Below, in pieces: positions 55,906-64,000 of a stretch of 64,000 nucleotides of DNA. The stretch's first letter is position 1; the number at the start of each line of letters is the position of its first letter. This DNA comes from Rhodoplanes sp. Z2-YC6860 (lineage in GTDB: Bacteria; Pseudomonadota; Alphaproteobacteria; Rhizobiales; Xanthobacteraceae): positions 6,718,029 through 6,782,028 of the forward strand of contig NZ_CP007440.1 in assembly GCF_001579845.1 (NCBI RefSeq), in the 5' to 3' direction. The position numbers were made by a program, and so were the translations under genes. The notes beneath the pieces were generated by a model. The model made no database searches. It had not been told where the DNA came from and saw only the letters and a list, made by a program, of their open reading frames with translations.

Positions 55906-56242
55906 GCTGACCGGCAGCGCATGAGGCCTGCGTCACGTTTTCTTGTAGGCCTCGTGAGCGCCTGGGCGACAAACAGCAAAAATCGTTTCGGTCCGACTGC
56001 CTAAAGGGATGGATTTCCTAGTGAATCGCGCGCCCGTAGCATGGCGTAGCGGATGGAAATACCTTTGCCGGTTCCGGCATTTGCGTTGAACCGGAAGCCG
56101 CTCTTGTGCGACGCACAAGGGATCACTACCTAGCGAGCATCGGGAATACGAAGCGATTCCCTCCACTCTTTATACGTGAGGCCGGGCAGCGCTGAGCGGG
56201 CGACCGCTGGATGTTGCGCCGGGGAATTGAAGGAGACCTGTT
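55906..56242. other. Intergenic region, no supported gene
   Basis: About 337 bases. A leftward open frame (55933-56166) has no ribosome site or family. A 7-bp hairpin CTTGTGC/GCACAAG occurs near 56103-56119. Otherwise nothing is recognised. Confidence 0.4.
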
Positions 56243-56446
56243 ATGTCGAACACCAATGTCAGGAGCTTGAGGAAGATCGCCGCTGGCGCGACCGTCGCGC
56301 TCGCACTCGTGACCGCGCTGTCGTTTGCCCAGAACGAGTCGATTGCACACGATCTTACCGCGCCGAAGGCCACCTACCAGTACGCCAACCTGGGCGATGC
56401 TCTCCCGGGCACGCTCGGCAGCGGCATCGCGCCGATCCTCTGGTAA
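56243..56446 (+). CDS. Small exported protein
   Basis: 67 residues with a basic N-terminus (SNTNVRSLRKIA) and a hydrophobic segment AAGATVALALVTALSFA ending AQN, a probable signal peptide leaving a mature peptide of about 37 residues (HDLTAPKATYQYANLGDALP...). A strong AAGGAGA ribosome site and a downstream terminator support expression. No family recognised. Confidence 0.65.
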   Translation: MSNTNVRSLRKIAAGATVALALVTALSFAQNESIAHDLTAPKATYQYANLGDALPGTLGSGIAPILW

Positions 56447-56502
56447 GCACCAGCCGGCCGTCGCCGGAACGGCGACGAACGCAAAACACGACGAGAGACA
56501 CG

Positions 56503-56530
56503 ACGAGCGCTGCACCCGCAGCGCTCGTTT
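56503..56530 (+). terminator. Rho-independent terminator
   Basis: Perfect 11-bp stem (56503-56513 with 56518-56528), ACCC loop, followed by T-rich TTTCGTTT. It serves the small exported protein gene. Confidence 0.75.
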
Positions 56531-56633
56531 CGTTTGAGAGGGGCTCTCCCTTTCCGCGCTGACCGCTCGGTTGTAGCCTCACCGGACAAGCGTCCCGCAT
56601 TGCACGGGCCGCAAAATCCTGGGGAGGCGTCTC

Positions 56634-57443
56634 ATGAAGCAGTTCGTGCTTTGCACGGCCGCGATTCTGCTTGCGGCGACCGCGTCGGCATCGGCACAGC
56701 GCGCGCCGTTCAACGAGGCTGGCGTGACGATGGGCCACTGGCATCTCAACTCGAAGGATGTCGAGGCCAACAAGAAGATCCTGGTTGCGATGGGCGGTCA
56801 TGCCATCAAGCCGGGCGACTTCGAGATCGTGAACGTTCCCGGCATCAACGTGTTTCTGCATCTGCGTCCCGGCACCCCGCCGGCAACCGGCGGCACCGAC
56901 GGCAGCGTGATCAATCACGTCGGCTTCCTGGTGCCGAACGTGCAGGCGGCCGTCGCCAAGTGGAAGGAAGCCGGCGTGCCGGTGCAGCCCGGCACCAACG
57001 GCAGGCTCGACCAGGCCTTCGTCGTGACCGCCGACGGCGTCCGCATCGAAATCCTCGAGGACAAGGACCAGAAGGAGCCGATCAAGCACCATCACGTGCA
57101 TTGGTATGTGCCCGAGGCGGCGATGCCGGAGATCCAGGCCTGGTACGGCAAGCACTTCAACGCCAAGCCGAGCAAACGCGGCAACTTCCTCACCGCCCTC
57201 ATTCCGGGCGCCGAGCTCGCCTTCGCCAAGACCGACAAGCCGACCGTGCCGACGCTCGGCCGCACGCTCGATCACATCGGCTTCGACGTGAAGAGCATGG
57301 ACGAAACGGTGAAGCGGCTCGAAGCCGAAGGCATCAAGCTCGACCGTCCGGTCGCGACGGCGCCGAACGGCTCCAAGCTCACCTTCATCCACGATCCGTG
57401 GGGCGCCTCGATCGAATTGAACGAGCGGCCGGGGCCGCTGTGA
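56634..57443 (+). CDS. Secreted VOC (glyoxalase/dioxygenase-fold) protein
   Basis: 269 residues with a signal peptide (MKQFVLCTAAILLAATASA ending SAQ) and two VOC modules, residues about 30-145 and 150-265. Candidate metal residues are H36/H38 in MGHWHLNS, E in RIEILED, the HHHVHWYV run, H in LDHIGFD, and the E in SIELNERPG. VOC proteins include glyoxalases, extradiol dioxygenases and resistance proteins; the periplasmic location is unusual. GGGGAGG precedes the ATG. Confidence 0.85.
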   Translation: MKQFVLCTAAILLAATASASAQRAPFNEAGVTMGHWHLNSKDVEANKKILVAMGGHAIKPGDFEIVNVPGINVFLHLRPGTPPATGGTDGSVINHVGFLVPNVQAAVAKWKEAGVPVQPGTNGRLDQAFVVTADGVRIEILEDKDQKEPIKHHHVHWYVPEAAMPEIQAWYGKHFNAKPSKRGNFLTALIPGAELAFAKTDKPTVPTLGRTLDHIGFDVKSMDETVKRLEAEGIKLDRPVATAPNGSKLTFIHDPWGASIELNERPGPL

Positions 57444-57457
57444 GCTCCGCTTCGTAT

Positions 57458-58501
57458 TCAAGCCTTGTTCGGCGGACCGTTTGACGCGAAGTGCGCGGTG
57501 AGAGCCCGCCGCGCGCGTCCGGGATCGATGCCGGCTTTCTGGATGCGATCCGACATCGCCTCCATGATTTCGTCGACATCGCCCAGCGAGGTGAGCTTGG
57601 TGAACACATCTTCGCGAAGCGGCAGGGACAAAGATCGCGCCATCAGCGTCAGATAATTCTCGACGCCCACGCGATCTTCGGCGCGTTTGCCGAGTTGCGC
57701 GATCACCAACTGACGGTGACACGAGTGATAGACCGAGATCACACGGTCCGCGCCGCGGCGCTTGGCTTCGGCGATCCACTCGGCGAGCTCAGTCAGAAAC
57801 TTTTCCTTGCCGTATTTCTTGAGCGTGCCGTCCGAACAATGCCTGCCGATGTCCTCCAGCTGCGGCATGTCGATCAGCTCGAGCCCTGGGATCATCGACA
57901 GGAGATTCTTGATGCCCGCTGTGTCCTTGTCCTGTTCGACAAATCCATGATGCATATGAACCGCGACGCGCAGCGGAACGTCCACGGTGAACTTCTCTTT
58001 CGAGGCCGCGCGCGAAAGAAATTCGATCACGCTGATCCGGTTCCTCGTGGTTTCGGTCGAGAACTCTTCGCCCTTGATCCGGAGGTGGTTGTCACAGGAC
58101 GGGCACCAATACAGCAGCTGCTCCGGCGTGAAAGCATCGAACTTCGAAACCGTCTGCCTCGTCATCGATTCACCGATCGCGACGTCGCCGCGCCCGTGGT
58201 GGACCGTGCCGCAGCAGTTCGACGGGCCGCCCAGCATGACCTGATCGACTGAAAAGTGCTTCATGACGTCATCCAGCGTCTGGGCCAGATGAGCCGTCCG
58301 CAGCATCTGGCAACCGAGCCAGATCACGTACTGATGATGGGGCTTGTCGGCGGGCACACCGGCGAACCATGGGCGTGTCGCGTCGGCGGTCAGCAAATCG
58401 CCGGTGATGCGCACATTGCCGAACAATTCAGGATACGGAGTCGCTGCCGGCTTGCCGGCCGCCGCGGGCGCACCACTCTGTTCCGATTTGTCGTCAGCCA
58501 T
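57458..58501 (-). CDS. CCG-domain Fe-S protein, HdrB/GlpC-like
   Basis: 347 residues related to the heterodisulfide reductase B family. One full CCG motif is present: C64 (WLGCQM), C96-C97 (SNCCGTVHHG) and C133/C136 (WCPSCDNHL), a pattern that can hold a non-cubane or [4Fe-4S] cluster. The second half keeps only C222 and C261 (HSCHRQL), so the second site looks degenerate. No partner flavoprotein or ferredoxin-type subunit is adjacent, and no signal peptide is seen. GGAAG lies upstream of ATG 58501. The gene converges with the VOC protein and lies downstream of a Bug gene. Confidence 0.8.
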   Translation of the reverse strand: MADDKSEQSGAPAAAGKPAATPYPELFGNVRITGDLLTADATRPWFAGVPADKPHHQYVIWLGCQMLRTAHLAQTLDDVMKHFSVDQVMLGGPSNCCGTVHHGRGDVAIGESMTRQTVSKFDAFTPEQLLYWCPSCDNHLRIKGEEFSTETTRNRISVIEFLSRAASKEKFTVDVPLRVAVHMHHGFVEQDKDTAGIKNLLSMIPGLELIDMPQLEDIGRHCSDGTLKKYGKEKFLTELAEWIAEAKRRGADRVISVYHSCHRQLVIAQLGKRAEDRVGVENYLTLMARSLSLPLREDVFTKLTSLGDVDEIMEAMSDRIQKAGIDPGRARRALTAHFASNGPPNKA

Positions 58502-58532
58502 TTTTTTTCTTCCGTTCTCTCGTCGGCCTTAG

Positions 58533-59507
58533 CTATTCGCCCTTTGGCTTGCCGAGCATGCGCGACCAGTTCTGCAATTCCTCACCGATCAATGCCACGA
58601 ATGCCTGGCGGCCGCGAAAGCCGCGATCGAGTCCCTGCTTCTGGAAAAACTCTTTGACGTCTTCCTTTTCCAGGATCTGGTGAATGGCGTTCTCCAGCCG
58701 AAGCACGACGGCATCCGGTGTGCCAGCCGGCGCGACGATGCCGGACCATGAGCTCGTGGCAAAACCAGGCAACCCCATCTCGGCGATCGTTGGAATGTCC
58801 GGCGCAAGAGAAGAGCGCTGTTCCGAGGCAATGCCAAGCACGCGAAGCTTGTCGGTCGCAATAAATCCTTGCGCGAGCGAAAGCGACGGAAACATGAGGT
58901 CCAGCCGCCCGCCCAGCAGGTCGGTCAGGGCCTGCGCCGCGCCCTTGTAGGGCACATGAACGAATTCGACTTCGGCCTTCTGCCTGAACAATTCGGCGGC
59001 CAGATAGGGCGGGCTGCCGAGGCCGGCAGAACCATAGGTGAGTGCGTTGGTCTGGTTGCTTTTCGCCTCGCGGATCAAGTCGCGCACCGTGGCGAAGCGG
59101 CTGTCGCGCGGAACGACGAGGGTGATGGGAGCTGTCGCGACCGTTGCGATGGGAACGAACGACTGTTGGGCGTCGTAGGACAGCTTATACAGGCTCGGGT
59201 TCACCGTGATCGCCTGCCCCGTATAGAGCAGCGTGTAGCCGTCGGGCGACGACCGCGCGACGAACTCCGACCCGATGGTCGAGTTGGCGCCCGGCTTGTT
59301 CTCGACGACGAACGGCACCCCCAAAAGCGTCTCGAGTTGCGCTGCCAATCCGCGCGCGACGGTGTCGAGGGCGGCGCCGGCGCCAGTCGGAACGATGATC
59401 TTGACGGGCCGCGACGGGTAAGCGTCTTGCCCCCAGGCAGCCGAGGCTGACAAAGCCGCCAAGGCTCCCGTCAGCATGACACGGCGGTTCAACACGGACG
59501 GCCCCAT
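58533..59507 (-). CDS. Bug/TctC-family periplasmic binding protein
   Basis: 324 residues with a twin-arginine-looking signal (MGPSVLNRRVMLTGALAAL, then SASAAWGQ). Family markers are AYPSRPVKIIVPTGAGAALD, SPDGYTLLYTGQ, YGSAGLGSPPYLAAELF, VHVPYKGAAQALTDL and IPTIAEMGLPGF. Start ATG 59507 is chosen for the signal; ATG 59582 is in frame. It ends 31 bases before the CCG-domain gene and the two may be co-transcribed. Confidence 0.88.
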   Translation of the reverse strand: MGPSVLNRRVMLTGALAALSASAAWGQDAYPSRPVKIIVPTGAGAALDTVARGLAAQLETLLGVPFVVENKPGANSTIGSEFVARSSPDGYTLLYTGQAITVNPSLYKLSYDAQQSFVPIATVATAPITLVVPRDSRFATVRDLIREAKSNQTNALTYGSAGLGSPPYLAAELFRQKAEVEFVHVPYKGAAQALTDLLGGRLDLMFPSLSLAQGFIATDKLRVLGIASEQRSSLAPDIPTIAEMGLPGFATSSWSGIVAPAGTPDAVVLRLENAIHQILEKEDVKEFFQKQGLDRGFRGRQAFVALIGEELQNWSRMLGKPKGE

Positions 59508-59828
59508 TCGTCTGCTCAAACCGAGGCTTGATTGACGCCACTCCGGTTTGATCGTCGCCGTGCCCACTGCACTGAACTTCATGCTGCGAGTCTGCCATGG
59601 CGGCTCGCGGAGTTGCAAACGGCGGAGCGTCCACTTGAAGCATAGGTAACGGGCAGAATTGACGCCCCGCAGGCTCGTGCAGGCCGCCAATGATCGCCGC
59701 GCGAATACGCCCGAAAATCTGTGGGTGACGAACCTGAAACGCTGTCTTCAGCGGGCGGAAATCCTTTCCGCCCGCCGGCGATGCTCTCTAGTATTGGCCG
59801 CCGTTTTGGCAACCAGAGGGGGTACTCA

Positions 59829-60881
59829 ATGACAGCGCGCAAAAGTTTGGTCGTAGTCGCAGGCTTGCTGACGGCGAGTGTCGCCCATGCCGAAGACATT
59901 CCATCCAACGCAGAGCTGTTCCGGATGCTGAAAGGCCAGCAGCAGACCATCGCCGAGCTTCGCGCCGAATTGAAGCAGGCGAGACAGGAGCGGAGCGCCG
60001 CGAGGACGAAAGAGCGTCGCGAGGTTGAAACGACGGCCAAGCAAGCCGGACGCGAGGCCGCGAGGGAGACGATGGCGGCAGCCACGCCCGCGGCGGTGGT
60101 GGCGGCAACCACGCCCGCGCAGGCGTATGCGATGTACACCAAGGCGCCCGCAGTGCCGCAGATGTCGAGCCGCGGCGCCTACGTCGGCTTCTTCGGCGGT
60201 GGAGGCGTTGGCAGCAGCGGCAACATCAGCCAGCTCGGAACCGCGTTTTTTGTCGAGGCAGCGGGAGGCCCGATGAGCGTGAACGCCACGGGGCGATCCG
60301 GCTCTCACAGTGCCTGGTTCGTCGGCGGGCAGGCCGGTTACGAATGGTCGTATGGCTCGCACCTGCTGCCCGCTCTCGAGATCGAAGGCCTCTACCTGTC
60401 CGGTGCCGACCAGCGCGCGACGTTGGACAACCCCACGCCGCGGCTTGCCGAACACACCTTCGACAACACTTTCCCGACGAACACCGCCGTCGTTCTGGCA
60501 AATGTGGTTGTCGGCTTTCGAACGCCCTATCAAGGCGTCACGCCCTATATCGGCGGCGGCATGGGAGTTGCCCGCGTCTCCGTCAACGGCGCCACTTCCA
60601 CCCAGACCAATCCGCCGGAGGCTGGCATCAACCACTTCAACTCCGGTACCGACTCGTCCGCCTGGACCCTCGCTGCGCAAGCCAAGGCCGGTGTTCGCGT
60701 CGCCCTGGGCAACAGCGGCGCCTACCTGTTCGGCGAGTACCGCTACCTGTTCATCGGCTCCGTCGATCAGACTTTCGGTCCCACCGTGGACCCCACGCAT
60801 GTTCCGACCAGCCAGTGGACGGTTCGCTTCGACAACACGTCCTACCATCTGGCGACGGCAGGCGTCGGGTTCAGCTTCTAG
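59829..60881 (+). CDS. Outer-membrane beta-barrel protein with coiled-coil stalk
   Basis: 350 residues: signal peptide (MTARKSLVVVAGLLTASVA ending AHAE), a charged coiled-coil-prone segment at about 25-85 (LRAELKQARQERSAARTKE), an Ala-rich linker, then a barrel of about eight strands in the Omp25/OmpW style ending in Phe (ATAGVGFSF). Motifs AYVGFFGGGGVG and FVGGQAGYEWSYG mark barrel starts. GAGGGG precedes ATG 59829. Likely a surface or peptidoglycan-near structural protein. Confidence 0.85.
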   Translation: MTARKSLVVVAGLLTASVAHAEDIPSNAELFRMLKGQQQTIAELRAELKQARQERSAARTKERREVETTAKQAGREAARETMAAATPAAVVAATTPAQAYAMYTKAPAVPQMSSRGAYVGFFGGGGVGSSGNISQLGTAFFVEAAGGPMSVNATGRSGSHSAWFVGGQAGYEWSYGSHLLPALEIEGLYLSGADQRATLDNPTPRLAEHTFDNTFPTNTAVVLANVVVGFRTPYQGVTPYIGGGMGVARVSVNGATSTQTNPPEAGINHFNSGTDSSAWTLAAQAKAGVRVALGNSGAYLFGEYRYLFIGSVDQTFGPTVDPTHVPTSQWTVRFDNTSYHLATAGVGFSF

Positions 60882-60925
60882 TTTGCTAGTTCTGCGGACG
60901 CGTCAAATGCTCGGCTAAGCGCGGA

Positions 60926-60949
60926 GACCGCCGCGACATCGCGGCGGTC
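60926..60949 (+). terminator. Hairpin downstream of outer-membrane protein gene
   Basis: Perfect 10-bp stem GACCGCCGCG/CGCGGCGGTC with ACAT loop, 44 bases past the stop. No T-run follows, so the terminator call is tentative. Confidence 0.45.
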
Positions 60950-61087
60950 ACGCGAGGCCGAGTTCGGGGCGATCCGAGAGCTGATCGTTTCTGTACCGGT
61001 GAAGCTGGGCGCGGATGGGCTGCAGATTTAAGTGACGGGCCGGTTTGCCGAACTAACCGGACGGCCCCTACCACCCGTTGATTATGG

Positions 61088-61164
61088 TGGTAGCGGGGAG
61101 AGGACTTGAACCTCCGACCTACGGATTATGATTCCGCCGCTCTAACCAGCTGAGCTACCCCGCC
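61088..61164 (-). tRNA. tRNA-Met (anticodon CAT)
   Basis: 77 bases reading leftward from GGCGGGGTAGCTCAGCTGG. D-arm AGCTCAGCTGGTTAGAGC, anticodon arm CGGA-ATCATAA-TCCG with CAT, T-arm GGAGG-TTCAAGT-CCTCT, acceptor GGCGGGG/CCCCGCT, discriminator A and encoded CCA. There is no C1-A72 mismatch of the initiator type, so this is the elongator or, if modified, an Ile2 tRNA. Confidence 0.95.
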
Positions 61165-61284
61165 ACGACGCAGAACGACCACGCCGTCCGGCGCCGAGGC
61201 GCCGGAACGGCCGCGATATAGGAAGGCTCACGAAAATCTGTCAAGCGCCCAGAGCCGTTTCCTGCCCGATCGTTACCTGGGTCG

Positions 61285-61638
61285 TCACTTGGGCTGCACG
61301 TTCGGATTGCCGCCGGGGCTGCCGGGCGGCGGAATGACCGGCGTTTTGCCGCCGCCGGGCGGCGGGGCGCTCATATCGGAATCGACATTCGGCGGACACA
61401 GCACGCCGTCGCCACGGGCGAGCTTGTCGCTGAGATTTCCGTTGCTGCTCGCAGAGCCGGTCGTATTCGGCTCGTTTTTCCCAGGTTCTTTCGTCCCCGG
61501 CGATCGCGTCGAAGGATCGACCTGGGTCATCGCCCCTGGCTCGCACGGCTTCGCGGCAGCCGGTGGACTTTGCGCGAACGCGAGTGTCGGCGCTCCCAGA
61601 AACAGCCCCAGTGTGACGATCGTTCGCAAGTTCGTCAT
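61285..61638 (-). CDS. Small Pro-rich exported protein
   Basis: 117 residues: signal peptide MTNLRTIVTLGLFLGAPTL ending AFAQ, then a low-complexity Pro/Ser/Gly/Asn-rich mature part with two cysteines (KPCEPG, VLCPPN) and a glycine-proline tail (PPPGGGKTPVIPPPG). It is probably disordered. GGAGGGG precedes ATG 61638. I do not recognise a functional family. Confidence 0.7.
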   Translation of the reverse strand: MTNLRTIVTLGLFLGAPTLAFAQSPPAAAKPCEPGAMTQVDPSTRSPGTKEPGKNEPNTTGSASSNGNLSDKLARGDGVLCPPNVDSDMSAPPPGGGKTPVIPPPGSPGGNPNVQPK

Positions 61639-61719
61639 GGCGAACCCCTCCAAACGGTTGCGTTTGAAAGACAACCGTGGGGCGGCCTGACGGGTTCCTA
61701 TGTGCGGCAATCGCGCTTT

Positions 61720-62367
61720 TCAGCGCTTGCCGAACCGGATCAGCGAGAAATGCCCCATCGGCGGCATGGGACGCCGTTCAATCACCGTGAAGCCCGCGCG
61801 ATCCGCCCAATTCGACAGCCGTGCCCAGGGAAACTCCGGGCTCCAGCCGAGCCGTCGCGCCAGCGGCGAAAAGCCCTGCTCGAAGACACGGCGCAGACCG
61901 TTCTCGGCGCCCAGGTGATTGACCAGGATGATCTCGCCGCCGGGCTTGAGCACGCGGGCGAAGTCATCGAGCGTCGCTTCGGGGTCCGGCACCGCCGTGA
62001 TGACATATTGCGCCACCACCACGTCGAATGATGCATCGGGCACCGCGAGGTGCTTGGCGTCCATCACGGCCAGCGCCTCGACGTTGTCGAGCTTGTGCTC
62101 GACGACACGCTCCCGCGCCCGTTTCAGCATCGGCGCCGAGATGTCTAAGCCGACGATGCGATTGACGCGTGAATAGTCGGGCAGCGAAATTCCGGTGCCG
62201 ACGCCGACCTCGAGAATGCGCCCGCCGCTCGCGCCGCAGTGCTTCTCGGCGGCCTCGATCGCGGCCATCCGGCCACGCTCGAAAACCGTACCGAACACCA
62301 AGTCATAGACCGGCGCCCAGCGCGCATACGCCTTTTCGATCTGCTCGCGATCGAGCGCCGCCCCCAT
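61720..62367 (-). CDS. SAM-dependent methyltransferase, PmtA-like
   Basis: 215 residues of class I methyltransferase fold: YARWAPVYDLVFGTVFERGR at the N-terminus, SAM motif ILEVGVGTGISLPDY, GLDIS, and VVAQYVITAVPDP. The opening block and length resemble the Rhodobacter-type phosphatidylethanolamine N-methyltransferase that leads to phosphatidylcholine. A ubiquinone-type methyltransferase is the main alternative. It is leftward, downstream of mnmA with a 40-base gap, possibly co-transcribed. Confidence 0.8.
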   Translation of the reverse strand: MGAALDREQIEKAYARWAPVYDLVFGTVFERGRMAAIEAAEKHCGASGGRILEVGVGTGISLPDYSRVNRIVGLDISAPMLKRARERVVEHKLDNVEALAVMDAKHLAVPDASFDVVVAQYVITAVPDPEATLDDFARVLKPGGEIILVNHLGAENGLRRVFEQGFSPLARRLGWSPEFPWARLSNWADRAGFTVIERRPMPPMGHFSLIRFGKR

Positions 62368-62407
62368 CGCCCCGCCCCCTGCTCTTCTTCCGGCTTACGC
62401 CGCTCTC

Positions 62408-63556
62408 TCAGGCTGCTCTTGCGGTCGCCGCAGCCGCCTTGATGAAGCCGCCGCCGAGCACCCGCGCCTGCCCCTGCGCGCTGTCGTAGAATACACAGGC
62501 CTGACCGGGCGAAACCCCGTCCTCACCGTCAATGAGTTCGACCTCGAAGCCACTTGCACCGCGCGAAAGCCACGCCGCCTGCGGCGGCCGGGTCGAGCGC
62601 ACCTTGACGAACACTTCGAGACGTCCGTCGCCGACAGCGCCATCGAGGGCGCCCTGGCCGATCCAATTGACGTCGCGCAGCGCGATACGCCGCATGGTCA
62701 GCGCCTCGCGGGGGCCGACGATGACGCGCTGGCTCGCGGCGTCGAGCGCCACGACGTAAAGCGGCGCCGGGCCTGCGATCTTCAGCCCCTTCCGCTGGCC
62801 GACGGTGAAATGGATGATGCCGTCGTGGCGGCCGAGCACCTTGCCGTCGAGATCGACGATGTCTCCGGCCGCCGCCGCGCCAGGCTTCAGCCGCTCGATG
62901 ATGTCGGTGTAGCGGCCGGTCGGCACGAAGCAGATATCCTGGCTGTCGTGCTTTTCGGCAATCGCAAGACCGAAGCGCCGCGCATGCTCGCGCGTCTCGG
63001 CCTTGGTCATGTCGCCGAGCGGGAAGCGCAGGATGTCGAGTTGCTCGCGCGTGGTGCCGAACAGGAAGTAGCTCTGATCGCGCTCCTCTTCCTTGGCGCG
63101 ATAGAGCGCGCGGCCGTCCGCCGTGACCCGCGAGGCGACGTAGTGGCCGGTCGCCAGCACCTTGGCGCCGAGCTCGCGCGCGGTGCCGAGCAGGTCCTTG
63201 AACTTGATCGCCATGTTGCAGTCGACGCAAGGCACCGGTGTCTCGCCCGAGACATAGCTTTCGGCAAAGCGGTCGATCACGGCCTCTTTGAAGCGGCTCT
63301 CATAGTCGAGCACGTAGTGCGGAATGCCGATCCGGTCGGCGACCGCGCGGGCGTCGTGGATGTCCTGGCCGGCGCAGCAGGCGCCCTTGCGATGGGTCGC
63401 GGCGCCGTGGTCGTAGAGCTGCAAGGTCACGCCGACGACGTCGTAGCCCTCGGCCTTGAGCAGTGCCGCGGTCACCGACGAGTCGACGCCGCCGGACATG
63501 GCGACGACGACGCAGGTGTCCTGCGGGGGTCCGTCGAGGTCGAGACTGTTGCGCAT
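62408..63556 (-). CDS. mnmA: tRNA-specific 2-thiouridylase MnmA
   Basis: Installs 2-thiouridine at position 34 of Lys, Glu and Gln tRNAs. 382 residues with the PP-loop [15 protein letters not shown], the catalytic Cys region [14 protein letters not shown], the second active Cys in [12 protein letters not shown], and the C-terminal barrel ([28 protein letters not shown]). Start ATG 63556. It needs a sulfur relay partner not seen here. Confidence 0.96.
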   Translation of the reverse strand: MRNSLDLDGPPQDTCVVVAMSGGVDSSVTAALLKAEGYDVVGVTLQLYDHGAATHRKGACCAGQDIHDARAVADRIGIPHYVLDYESRFKEAVIDRFAESYVSGETPVPCVDCNMAIKFKDLLGTARELGAKVLATGHYVASRVTADGRALYRAKEEERDQSYFLFGTTREQLDILRFPLGDMTKAETREHARRFGLAIAEKHDSQDICFVPTGRYTDIIERLKPGAAAAGDIVDLDGKVLGRHDGIIHFTVGQRKGLKIAGPAPLYVVALDAASQRVIVGPREALTMRRIALRDVNWIGQGALDGAVGDGRLEVFVKVRSTRPPQAAWLSRGASGFEVELIDGEDGVSPGQACVFYDSAQGQARVLGGGFIKAAAATARAA

Positions 63557-63766
63557 TCCGGCAGCGGCGTCCGCCGCGCTCCTGCATTTTCAAGGCTATC
63601 GGAGACAGGCCCTTACTATAGGGACCGACTGTGGCCAAGCAATGCGAGGCCCCCAGATCGCGGACCCGGCAATTCTTGCCGCCCGAGGCGCAAAGCGTGC
63701 CGGTGCCCTGCTCCGGGCGGCGCTCTTAATGCATTGATATTTCTCATGAATTAATTCCAGAGGCCC

Positions 63767-63782
63767 TGGCCCGGCGGTTGCA
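63767..63782 (+). promoter_or_regulatory. Sigma-54 (-24/-12) promoter candidate
   Basis: TGGCCCGGCGGTTGCA matches the sigma-54 consensus TGGCACGrnnnTTGCw with one mismatch, with the GG and GC elements correctly 10 bases apart. It lies 52 bases upstream of a probable flagellar gene; sigma-54 commonly drives flagellar genes. Confidence 0.55.
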
Positions 63783-63833
63783 CAGGTCCTGACAGGACCA
63801 ACCCTGCTTAAAAAATATCAATCGAGGTGCTAG

Positions 63834-64000
63834 GTGCCGAGCGTCGCGTCTGAAATCAATGCCGCCCAGCAGTCGCGTTTCCATCATTCCCAACCCCGGG
63901 GCCGCGCGGAAGCCAACGACGGCGCCCAAAGCTCGCCGTTCGCCGACATGCTGGATAGCGCCACGCCGCCATCAGACCAGACGCCGGCAGCTCACACCGC
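63834..64000 (+). CDS. Probable flagellar hook-length control protein FliK, N-terminus (partial)
   Basis: A GTG at 63834 preceded by GAGG opens a frame of 55 codons to the window edge: PSVASEINAAQQSRF, then an Arg/Gln/Asp-rich segment, SSPFADMLDSATPPSDQ and TPAAH. The SPFADMLDS segment resembles the (S/D)-FAxLLD pattern at the start of FliK-type proteins of Bradyrhizobium relatives. Low complexity makes this a tentative call; the sigma-54 site upstream supports a flagellar role. Confidence 0.5.
   Translation, partial: MPSVASEINAAQQSRFHHSQPRGRAEANDGAQSSPFADMLDSATPPSDQTPAAHT

Noticed and set aside
55933-56166. A leftward 77-codon frame in the 336-base gap
   Set aside because: No ribosome site, no recognisable motif, and basic low-complexity content.
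1-64000. CRISPR arrays, rRNA operons, riboswitches, prophage structural genes
   Set aside because: No regularly spaced direct repeats, no rRNA sequence, no recognisable riboswitch core and no phage structural proteins were seen.

Overview
The window is GC-rich DNA from an alphaproteobacterium. I judge it to be Hyphomicrobiales (Rhizobiales), near Bradyrhizobiaceae/Xanthobacteraceae. The grounds are the long-linker FtsZ ending [12 protein letters not shown], a BamD-LpxC-FtsZ-FtsA-FtsQ-Ddl-Mur gene order, many orphan Bug/TctC-type binding proteins, a PmtA-like methyltransferase, an egtB-egtD pair, and the nested palindromic repeats common in this order. The genus is inference.

Layout. 1-6.7 kb: a partial Cys-rich secreted protein; a secreted PQQ dehydrogenase whose active-site Asp-x-Asp suggests a lanthanide enzyme; a diheme cytochrome c; a TIG-domain/beta-barrel protein; a secreted ankyrin protein; and an ABC binding-protein gene broken by one base. 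6.7-31.2 kb: one long minus-strand division and cell-wall (dcw) cluster, transcribed rsmH-ftsL-ftsI-murE-murF-mraY-murD-ftsW-[racemase-like gene, Bug gene]-murG-murC-murB-[FAD monooxygenase]-ddl-ftsQ-ftsA-ftsZ, then lpxC and bamD. Three metabolic genes sit inside this essential cluster, one of them overlapping ddl by 4 nt. No mraZ is visible ahead of rsmH.

31.7-37.7 kb: a PRC-barrel protein, an AmpD-type amidase, RNase P RNA, a nested inverted-repeat element, a Bug protein, and a two-gene ABC transporter whose second gene fuses permease and binding protein (OpuC/EgtU architecture). 37.7-43.3 kb: ergothioneine genes egtB and egtD converge on that transporter, which makes an ergothioneine role likely. 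Divergent from egtB are four tandem ModA-like binding proteins with no permease or ATPase. 43.4-49.8 kb: a type I secretion system (HlyD-like, HlyB-like) with a 950-residue RTX protein built from amplified modules.

50.0-56.5 kb is accessory: an IS5-like transposase remnant, a perfect hairpin, Bug genes and a vestigial Bug tail, a Rieske protein with an amidohydrolase, then a visibly AT-richer patch holding a tRNA-Lys-like fragment and a Fic toxin with a small antitoxin. 56.6-64 kb: a secreted VOC-domain protein, an HdrB-like CCG protein, a fifth full-length Bug protein, an outer-membrane barrel protein, tRNA-Met(CAT), a small Pro-rich secreted protein, a PmtA-like methyltransferase, mnmA, and the start of a FliK-like gene behind a good sigma-54 promoter match.

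Candidates for something undescribed: the four orphan ModA-like proteins beside the ergothioneine genes, and the metabolic genes embedded in the dcw operon. All family calls come from reading motifs; no database search was run.
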